A DNA stretch of 26,672 nucleotides, taken from the NCBI GenBank assembly GCA_024364805.1, contig CM044501.1, positions 106,338,137 through 106,364,808 on the forward strand, in the 5' to 3' direction. This document shows, one piece after another, positions 20,152-26,672 of this stretch. The notes under the pieces were generated by a model, which did no database searches, was not told the DNA's origin, and saw nothing but the letters and a program-made list of their open reading frames with translations. Position 1 is the stretch's first letter, and the number at the start of each line of letters is the position of its first letter. The position numbers and the translations under genes were made by a program. This DNA comes from Euprymna scolopes. Its lineage: Eukaryota; Mollusca; Cephalopoda; Sepiida; Sepiolidae.

Positions 20152-21195
20152 CTATAAGCCAGTGTGTATAATTATGTGTTTTTTCAAACTTGCTTCATGA
20201 GTAAACGAAAATCCACAAATTTGACAAGAAAATGCTTTGTGTAAGCGCATGTGTATGCTTAAGTCTTCTTTCAGAGAAAATGAAGATCCACATGTTTCAC
20301 ATGAAAACAGTTTTTGCTGAGTGTGTTTATGCATATGTAAATTCAGATTTAATTTACGGGAGAACGAAGACCCACAAATTTCACATGCAAATGGCTTCTC
20401 CCCAGTATGACTGCGCATGTGTCCTTTCAAAGTTTCTTTCCGAGAAAATGACGAATCACATATTTCACAAGCAAATGTTTTTTCTCCAGTGTGTATACGC
20501 ACATGTCTTTTCAAATCTGCTTGTTGAGAAAATGACGATTCGCATATTTCACAAGAAAAGGATTTTTCTCCAGTGTGTATACGGACATGTCTTTTCAAAC
20601 TTTCTTTTCGAGAAAATGAACACCCACATGTTTCACAGGAAAAAGGTTTTTGCCCAGTGTGTATGGTCAAATGATTTTTCAAATTTGCTTGCTGAGAAAA
20701 ACAGGTTCCACATATTTCACAAGAAAATGGTTTCTCTCCTGTGTGTACACGGACATGTCTTTTCAAGCTTTTTTTTAGAGCAAATGAGCACCCACAGGTT
20801 TGACATGAAAATGATTTTTCGCCAGTGTGTATAGTCAAATGATCTTTCAAGTGTGATCGCTGAGAAAATGCATATTTGCATATTTCACAAGAGAATGGCT
20901 TCTCCCCTGTGTGGTTATGCATGTGCCCTTTCAAAGTTTCTTTTCGAGAAAATGACAATTTGCATATTTCACAAGAAAATGATTTTTCCCCAGTGTGAAT
21001 ACGAAGATGTCTGTTGAAATTTGATTTCTTAGAAAATGAACACCCACATACTTCACATGAAAATGGTTTCTGCCCAGTGTGGATGTTCAAATGATCTTTC
21101 AAGTGTGAACGCTGAGAAAATGCCGAATTACATGTTTCACAAAAAAATGTTTTTTCCCTTTTTCCTTTTTTTTCATCTTTGTTGCATGTAGTCAT
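20152..21195 (-). CDS. C2H2 zinc-finger protein, 12 fingers
   Basis: 347-residue protein, probably a nuclear sequence-specific DNA-binding factor; its target is unknown. A 16-residue lysine-rich leader is followed by twelve C2H2 fingers (first cysteines at residues 19, 47, 75, 103, 131, 159, 187, 215, 243, 271, 299 and 324). All have CX2C...HX3H and mostly TGEKP/TGQKP-type linkers. The 28-residue spacing is exact until finger 11; the linker between fingers 11 and 12 is three residues short (HKAFSC). There is no KRAB, BTB, SCAN or other effector domain. Fingers 1 and 4 share helix QRSHLKD, and fingers 3 and 9 share RKETLKG. The protein ends at HTGL, inside what would be the next linker, exactly where a LINE fragment begins. 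The start at 21195 is supported by a splice acceptor 5 bases upstream, so the whole coding region sits in one exon, as in many octopus zinc-finger genes. Upstream exons may be non-coding. The ORF has no internal stops. Confidence 0.93.
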   Translation of the reverse strand: MTTCNKDEKKGKREKTFFCETCNSAFSQRSHLKDHLNIHTGQKPFSCEVCGCSFSKKSNFNRHLRIHTGEKSFSCEICKLSFSRKETLKGHMHNHTGEKPFSCEICKYAFSQRSHLKDHLTIHTGEKSFSCQTCGCSFALKKSLKRHVRVHTGEKPFSCEICGTCFSQQANLKNHLTIHTGQKPFSCETCGCSFSRKESLKRHVRIHTGEKSFSCEICESSFSQQADLKRHVRIHTGEKTFACEICDSSFSRKETLKGHMRSHTGEKPFACEICGSSFSRKLNLNLHMHKHTQQKLFSCETCGSSFSLKEDLSIHMRLHKAFSCQICGFSFTHEASLKKHIIIHTGL

Positions 21196-21200
21196 TGTTT

Positions 21201-21210
21201 CTGTAAAAAT
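21201..21210 (-). promoter_or_regulatory. Splice acceptor before zinc-finger start codon
   Basis: On the minus strand ATTTTTACAG is followed by AAACA and the ATG at 21195. A T-run plus CAG is a typical 3' splice site. It implies a 5'-UTR intron extending to the right; no donor was identified. Confidence 0.6.
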
Positions 21211-22080
21211 AGAAATGCAAATAATTTGATCATTTATTGTTGTGATAATAAAAGTGATTCAGTCTGATTCATTATGGTAAAATATATTGTAAATATTGAT
21301 GTTTAAAATAACAGTTCAACAATCTTTAGTCAATGTTTTATTTACATAAAAAAACAGAACCTGATGTTATTTTACAAATAATGATAATTTAATTCTAAGT
21401 TTGTTTGATATTGTTTACTTTTATTCTTGGTAGATTAAAAGGTTCAGTTTAAACGTTACTATGTAAAAAATACTCCCAAAAGACCAAAGAGTAGAAAATG
21501 TGTCACATTGTACATGTAACAAGCATGACAGAAATTCAAATTATTTAAATAATAAATACATATCATCAATATTCTCAAAGAAATTCATTACTAAAATTCT
21601 TGTGTTTTTTCAGAATTAATGATAACAAAGTCTCTTATATTTTTTACATTTGATTATTTTTTGCTCCAAGCAAATTGCAAATTAAGTGGCCATGATGAAT
21701 AAGAGAACATGCATGGAGTGACACAGTAGAGAGTTAAATAGCAAGATAATTGTTCAAATTACATTCTAAATTTATGCATAGTGTAGAGTTGGAAAAGATG
21801 GATACAACCAAAGAAACTTTTAGAGTAGAAAGTAAAATATAAGAGAATCCATCTATATCTATCTTTCTGTTTACAAGCAAGTTTTTGTAATCAATCATCA
21901 CAGAGAAAACTTTTGAATATTCCTATTATGTTGGTTGGTTGTTTGGTTGGTTTTATTTTACGGCATATCAACCTTTTTGCAGGTTATTTAATGCCGAATC
22001 TAGTTATTTTGAGGAACGATTTTTAATGGAGTATTTTTTTAAGTCAGATTCTATTTAACCCATAGTTGGGACCCTAACAG
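21211..22080. other. AT-rich upstream region, probable 5'-UTR intron
   Basis: No coding frame. If the acceptor at 21201 is used, at least part of this is intron of the zinc-finger gene. A hairpin repeat at 21961-21996 is listed separately. Confidence 0.45.
21961..21996. repeat. Interrupted hairpin repeat
   Basis: CGGCAT...ACCT pairs with AGGT...ATGCCG around a TTTTGC loop, just after GGTTGGTT repeats (21931-21951). Similar hairpins flanked by such repeats are, from memory, dispersed in mollusc genomes. Confidence 0.5.
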
Positions 22081-22089
22081 ATACTACTA

Positions 22090-22215
22090 CTCCAGGTAAG
22101 AGTGGACCTGGGAGCAATGGCAATTAAAGGGTGGCTCCACACTCCCCAAGGCCCGCAAGGTGGGGCCTCACCATCGGATATAGCTTTAGGTCATATCCAG
22201 GACCGCTATTATGTT
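22090..22215 (+). mobile_element. Dispersed retroelement 3'-UTR-like fragment
   Basis: The GC-richer segment with GGGAGCAATGGCAATTAAAG, GGTGGCTCCACACTCCCCAA, GGGGCCTCACCATCGGATAT and GTCATATCCAGGACCG resembles a sequence I recall as widely dispersed in invertebrate genomes with LINE-like elements. The 113-codon frame across it (22102-22443) is probably incidental. Similarity stops near 22215. Confidence 0.45.
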
Positions 22216-22489
22216 GGATTTAATAATCTAAATCATGATATTGTTTTAAAGAATTATAACTTTATTTCAAGATACATATTTGGTTTGTGCTTTAAGCAAA
22301 CACCCGATTTCACAACAAGGAAACTCTTTTTGACACATTTATGTTTAAAGATGCTTCAGGCTTCCACAAAACGCATTCTTAAACGACTTAGTTTGTTTCC
22401 ATTTGTGAGAAGCCAGAATCTCTCATTTTTGGGGACTAATTAAGCTATTTTTTGTACAAAAAAGGTGTTGTTTTTTATTTAATTCAATA
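22216..22489. other. AT-rich spacer
   Basis: Nothing recognised between the dispersed fragment and the LINE tail. Confidence 0.4.
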
Positions 22490-23754
22490 TCTTAGATCAA
22501 GGGGGTTTCGATAAGATATTGGTGGTACCTACATTGCAGAAGTCTGAAGGCCACCCCAAACATCGGTGATTCATAGTTTTTTTCAAATGTCTTTTCAGAC
22601 GATATGATACTACACCTAGCATACCAAATACAACCAGGATTATTTGTGTTTTAACTCCGTGTATATGCCTTATCACCAAGGCCAACGGAGCATAATTGCT
22701 CCACTTTTCATTCTCATTCTTTCACACACTCGTGTTCTAGGGTACTGAGATGTCTACAATTTGCCACTTTTTTTGAGACCTTGTCAATGACGACCAAATC
22801 CGGACGATTATATGCCAATTGTTTGGTCATTATGACACTTTTATCCCAACATACATCTACATTGCCATCCTCACTTGTTCTCACTTCATCAGGCATCTCC
22901 TCGAACAACATTCAAGCACACTTCACTCCAACCTTACAAATCTCCCAGTATATCCAAAGACCCATGCGATCATGTCTTTTGCGGTACTCTTTCTAAGCCA
23001 ATCTGCTATACTCTGCTGCAAGGTGTGCAATTGACTATGAAAAATTTACATAAATCCAGCATTCTTCAGCAACATCTTCTCCTAGAACTACTATTTTTGA
23101 ACAGTTGCGTTCCTTATGCCTGCTCATGCTGAAGAAACAAAAGCTTCAGTACTCTTAGCCAGACACCCAACTCTAAGCCATTGCTATGATCTTTCGTCAG
23201 TCACATCCGCTACATCCTGGAAGAACTTTCTGTGCATTTACTTCCCAACCAATTCCTCTGCCCATATGTTTCCCATACTCGGGCCTGGCCTCACATACTT
23301 CCACTTCATTGGCCACAACCTTGAGCATCCACTCCTCATTTCTAACCACATGCTCATTCAACATCTATTCAGTTTTAACACAATCTTTCACACTTATCTC
23401 CCACCGTCTTTCCTCTTCTGATACAGCCTAGCTACGCTATTTCTAATGTGGAATATACCAAACATTGCTAAAACGTTTTTGTTTTGATATCCTTGGCATA
23501 TCAGACCATTCTAAAATTCCCGCATTTTACCCCAAAACACTGACTGCCCATGTATTCACCGCTTCTATCAGATTTCCTCCAGACAATTTTGATTTCACAA
23601 TTAGCTTCACCGTTCTAAGATACTCCTTAACTTTCTGTTTATCTCTTTGTTCATGACGCCTATACCCTATATACTCGTAAATATTTATACCCTGCTTCTT
23701 CTATTTCTTTCATAACTTCTCCATTTGGCAGCACTATTCCATTCGAATGCACCT

Positions 23755-23755
<1 letters not shown>
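22490..23755 (-). mobile_element. RLE-type LINE of a second family, RT thumb to C-terminus
   Basis: Reading leftwards from 23740: IVLPNGEVMKEIEEAGYKYL (RT 'GYKYLGV' motif), KQKVKEYLRTVKLIVKSKLS, LIEAVNTWAVSVLG, ISKQKRF, RNSVARLYQKRKDGG, VRNEEWMLK (~23325), WLRVGCLAKSTEAFVSSA (~23200-23150), a cysteine/histidine finger region near 23050-23020, EYRKRHDRMGLWIYWEICK (~22990), then RTSEDGNVDVCWDKSVIM and YNRPDLVVIDK (endonuclease PD core, ~22820-22785), and a final TQIILVVFGMLGVVS (~22645). This is the R2/NeSL/R4-type finger plus restriction-like endonuclease order. Motifs differ from the family at 4570-12905, so it is a separate lineage. Frameshifts and stops are present, and the upstream RT core is missing. 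Confidence 0.83.

Positions 23756-23803
<48 letters not shown>
23756..23803. repeat. (TAA)n microsatellite
   Basis: About 16 uninterrupted TAA units, directly at the 5'-truncated edge of the LINE at 22490-23755. Confidence 0.98.
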
Positions 23804-23806
<3 letters not shown>

Positions 23807-24540
23807 GTCATATATCTTATCCCATGTTATTCCTTTTATTTTATTTTCAATCTGTATTTAATTATTTGTTTACTTATTTATTTCTTAACGTAAGCACTTT
23901 CTGTTTAAGATTCACTTAAGAAGTTTATGCCACATAACTAATTTAAAATTAAAAACTACTAATTGAACAGCATAAATCTTCAAAGCAGTTTGAGGTGCCC
24001 CTCCACAGTAAATATGGGAAAAAGAATTCATCCACGATTACTAGTAGTTATCACTCAACAGCATAGATAAAATCTCGCTGAGTGACCTAGCCAACTCACA
24101 CACTTTGAACTATATTTTTTACTGGAGAAAGAATATTCTAGCGGAAACAGCCATTTTGAAATAGCACAGACTAGCAAGAAGCAAAAAAAAAGAAAAAAAA
24201 ATCCCCAAAAAAACCAAGTCATGTATTTTATTTGTTTTATTTTTAATTATTTCTTTTGCCAATTTCAAGTGCTCAGAATATCCTTAAAAATTATGAAAAA
24301 GTAACTAACAACGCTTTTTTGATCCCACATTACAAATTCACAAGTAAGTATGGGAGGGGAAACTATCTTCAAATATCCTCTTAAGTTTAATAGAGCTATG
24401 GACTTATACTAAGTAAATATTAAGTCCCTCTTACCTTTATTTATTTATTTATTTATATTTTTGTCTTTTTGTCCTGTGTCTGTTTATATCTTATGTATGT
24501 GTGGTAGTGCACGATACTTCCCATGTACATGAAAGCTATA
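23804..24540. other. AT-rich spacer, no gene seen
   Basis: Includes a TTTA repeat (about 24439-24456) and an A-rich stretch near 24183-24215. No coding signal. Confidence 0.5.
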
Positions 24541-24985
24541 CACTATCCCTGCGTCAGAACCACAGGTAAAATAATTCTGGGCCTGGTGCTGCCACAAACA
24601 CAAATGATACAAATGGTGGGACCCAAAAGAAAGATCTGGGTGTCATGATCGGCAGGTGGTCCCTCGATAGCCAACATGGGGGACCCAGTCGTCATTCTGC
24701 AAATGTTGGCCAACTTCCTAAATTCAGAAACACAAGTAACACCGACGCTGAACAGGTAAGTATAAACTCTAATTTGAGGGATCAAAATGATAGCAACCAA
24801 ACACAGCAAAGCCAAAACTACAATCAAAAATGAAAAACCCGAAGGAAGAAATGGACAACAAAAGAGAATAGAATGCTTTTATAGAAGAAAACCTAAATAT
24901 AGATATGGAGGCTATCGGAAACAAATGAAAGAGTTATGGAACATGCCCAGTGACTACCGTTACGAGGGAGCATTTCAATAAGATA
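24541..24985 (+). mobile_element. N-terminal fragment of an RLE-type LINE, plus strand
   Basis: Two overlapping plus frames. One (24645-24833) reads SLDSQHGGPSRHSANVGQLP and is rich in N, Q and S. The other (24787-24981) reads GRNGQQKRIECFYRRKPKYR, then YGGYRKQMKELWNM. The second matches, from memory, the basic, Myb-like N-terminal region of octopus LINE proteins (pattern CYY.S.P...GYR.R....W). A change of frame lies between them, near 24800. No RT follows, so only the 5' portion remains. A spliced host exon is less likely. Confidence 0.5.
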
Positions 24986-25163
24986 ATAATAAAAATCAAC
25001 TGTTTGTTTAAAATGTGTGCTAAAGTATTCTAGGCAGTCCTAATAATCAAATCTCAAAAGTTTTTAATTCACAAAATAGTTTAAAAGCCAGAGTATAGTA
25101 ATAGAAAGTTTAGAATGAAGTCCCCAGAGGGTTCTGCAATAATCTAGAATGGGTTATGGTGCC

Positions 25164-25198
25164 ATATAAATAAAGGTGGAGAGGGAAACAGATCAGTT
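25164..25198 (+). promoter_or_regulatory. TATA box plus initiator
   Basis: ATATAAATA (25164-25172) is followed by the initiator-like TCAGTT (25193-25198). The initiator A (25195) is 30 bases from the first T of the TATA box, the classical spacing. An ATG follows 44 bases later at 25239. It could serve a host gene or a retroelement. Confidence 0.5.
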
Positions 25199-25238
25199 AT
25201 CAGCTTGTACCCGTTAAGGTAACTCCGGTCTCTGATTC

Positions 25239-25490
25239 ATGGATAAGTCCAGCCAAAAGAATCCAAAACACAAAAGGAAAATACATCTCAACCCACGGCA
25301 AGTTGCAGAAATTGCTTTCTGGACTAGTGGTAAATACAATTTTGAAATTTTCTCATTGATCAAACATTTAAAAGAAAAACAAAAAGGAATTTTATTGTCA
25401 TTAAATTTCGTTGTTAATAGAGTGAGTAGTCACTCGAAGTCCAGCCTGTTTACAGTTCTTAATTTTGACTACCTTCCTTTTCCCTCATAA
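25239..25490 (+). CDS. Small hypothetical ORF downstream of the TATA/Inr pair
   Basis: 83 codons beginning MDKSSQKNPKHKRKIHLNPR. The first 31 residues are basic and ordinary in composition. After a possible splice donor (GGTAAATA at about 25328) the rest looks like AT-rich intronic sequence. The real product may therefore be only a first exon ending near 25330. No family was recognised. The main support is its position after the core-promoter-like motif. Confidence 0.25.
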   Translation: MDKSSQKNPKHKRKIHLNPRQVAEIAFWTSGKYNFEIFSLIKHLKEKQKGILLSLNFVVNRVSSHSKSSLFTVLNFDYLPFPS

Positions 25491-25618
25491 CCCTCCATTT
25501 CCTCATCCTAGTTTTCGACCCGAGTTTCACCAAGCCATCTTTTCTTTTGTATTGGATAGTAGTAATTCTAAACAACTGTATCTTTTGTTAACCGACCCTT
25601 TTCGTTTGTTTTGTTGTT
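25491..25618. other. Spacer before the LTR element
   Basis: Nothing recognised. Confidence 0.4.
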
Positions 25619-26672
25619 TGTAAAGTTGAACAGAATGAAGGAAGAAAGTGACCACGTGTCTGCGCGTGTTGTCTTACCTGCTGGGAGGATCACAGGGAGG
25701 GCAGAAATTAAAAATGGCGGCTGTGGTTTTTGTAAGATTATTGAGCGATGACGTCAGGCCTCACGTGACTGTTTTTCTGGCCACCGATTGGCTGATGACG
25801 AACGCTTGGACAATAAAAGGAGTATGTTCAGAAGATCGAGGACAGTGTGTATCAACTGCATCAGTGTGATTAGAAGTTCGACGTGTGTGTTAATCAACTG
25901 CCATAGTTGTGAAACGAATTCAAGCTTTAGAAGTTCGACATGTGTGTTAATCAACTGCCGTAGTTGCGAACCGAATTCAAGCTATTTCGGCGAAATGGGG
26001 GAAAAAATTGACCTCAAATTGATACCAGAGTTTGATGGATCGACCCTGGTAATTGACTGGGTGGAAAAGGTGGAATTACATTGCCTTTTGTCTGGCGTAA
26101 AAAACTTTGAACATGTTGTTCCTGTGTGTTTGTCCGGCGGCGCCTTTTCGGTGTATCAACAAGTCAGCCATGAGGGCAAACAGGACTATGAGAAAATCAA
26201 GGTGGCGCTGTTCAAGGCATTTGCGATTGACCCCACCACTGCTTGGGAGCAACTTGAGGCAAGGATCTTACGTCCAGGTGAAACGGTCGACGTGTACTTG
26301 GCAGAGCTGACGAAGTTGACAGTTGTTTGGTGGACTGCCTGAGCGGGCCTTAGCATGCAAATTCTAGCAGGACTCCCAACAGGAGCAAAGCAACTACTAC
26401 GAGCTAGCTCAAGTGCAGATTAGTTGCCCCTTAATGACCTAGTAGATCGGGCCAGGACTGTAATGAAGAATTACTCCAAGATGAGGGAACCAGTAATTGC
26501 TGCTGCTCAGTCCACACCGAATGATAAGAAACCGTATCAGGGACCCGGTCCACGTCGTGGAATCATATGCTACAGATGCAATGGGCAGGGCCACATTACA
26601 AGAAACTGCCGGCAACAACCAACGGCTGTTCTCTGCTACCAGTGTAAGGAAACTGGCCATATAGCTCAAGAC
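25619..26672 (+). mobile_element. Ty3/Gypsy-like LTR retrotransposon, 5' part (fossil)
   Basis: A putative 5' LTR begins at a TGT near 25619 (boundary uncertain). It carries promoter-like motifs: CRE TGACGTCA (25749-25756), E-box CACGTG (25763-25768), an inverted CCAAT (ATTGG near 25788) and a TATA-like AATAAAAG (25812-25819). A leader with a tandem duplication follows. The gag gene starts at 25995 (MGEKIDLKLIPEFDGS) with a capsid-like region (e.g. ARILRPGETVDVYLAEL), and there are two CCHC zinc knuckles near 26568-26672. Pol, if present, lies beyond the window. Gag looks broken, with about one or two interruptions; the well-kept remainder suggests a fairly young copy. No primer-binding site was recognised. 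Confidence 0.8.
25871..25984. repeat. 57-bp tandem duplication in the LTR-element leader
   Basis: Units 25871-25927 and 25928-25984 differ at about five positions. Both contain TAGAAGTTCGAC, TGTGTTAATCAACTGCC and GAATTCAAGCT. They lie between the TATA-like motif and the gag start. Confidence 0.93.

Noticed and set aside
20232-20834. 200-codon plus-strand ORF opposite the zinc-finger gene
   Set aside because: It is the periodic antisense shadow of the repeated finger coding sequence; its HMFHMK-type repeats are the reverse of finger linkers.
23186-23431. Plus-strand ORFs rich in H, S and L at 22781-23431
   Set aside because: Antisense frames across the second RLE LINE.
1-26672. CRISPR arrays, operons or a prokaryote-type defence system
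   Set aside because: No regularly spaced repeats or bacterial gene structure; the window is clearly animal.

Overview
This window looks like animal DNA from a cephalopod mollusc, most likely an octopus. That is inference from recall: AT-rich spacers, dense decayed non-LTR retrotransposons, and one intronless-coding C2H2 zinc-finger gene of the type greatly expanded in octopus genomes. No database search was run. There is no prokaryotic signal (no operons, ribosome binding sites or CRISPR). Almost every ORF apart from the zinc-finger gene is a retroelement remnant or a chance frame.

Layout. Positions 1-4570 hold a possible degenerate U2 snRNA copy (minus), two decayed plus-strand CR1/Jockey-like LINE pieces and a ~190-bp direct repeat. 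Positions 4570-12905 form a block of minus-strand LINEs. At least four pieces of one family with a restriction-like endonuclease (RLE-type, R2/R4/NeSL-like) lie head to tail, each starting where the previous one's 3' tail ends. The longest (about 5045-11045) is split by a nested APE-type LINE (5776-8040) that still carries a YADD catalytic box. A 911-base assembly gap (11720-12630) removes the middle of another copy. Positions 12906-19944 are mostly unassigned AT-rich sequence with short LINE tails, an exon-like polar segment and several palindromes.

The one convincing host gene is a 12-finger C2H2 protein on the minus strand (20152-21195). Its coding exon is preceded by a splice acceptor 5 bases before the ATG. 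Its stop codon sits at the edge of an RLE LINE fragment, so the present C-terminus was probably made by that insertion.

To the right lie a second, distinct RLE LINE family (22490-23755, minus), ending at a (TAA)n microsatellite, and a plus-strand LINE N-terminal fragment (24541-24985). A well-spaced TATA/initiator pair precedes a small unknown ORF. Last comes the 5' part of a Ty3/Gypsy-like LTR retrotransposon, with a putative LTR, a leader with a 57-bp tandem duplication, gag and zinc knuckles, which runs off the window edge.

The genes do not form a pathway. The theme is a zinc-finger gene embedded in, and reshaped by, layers of nested and tandem retrotransposons.
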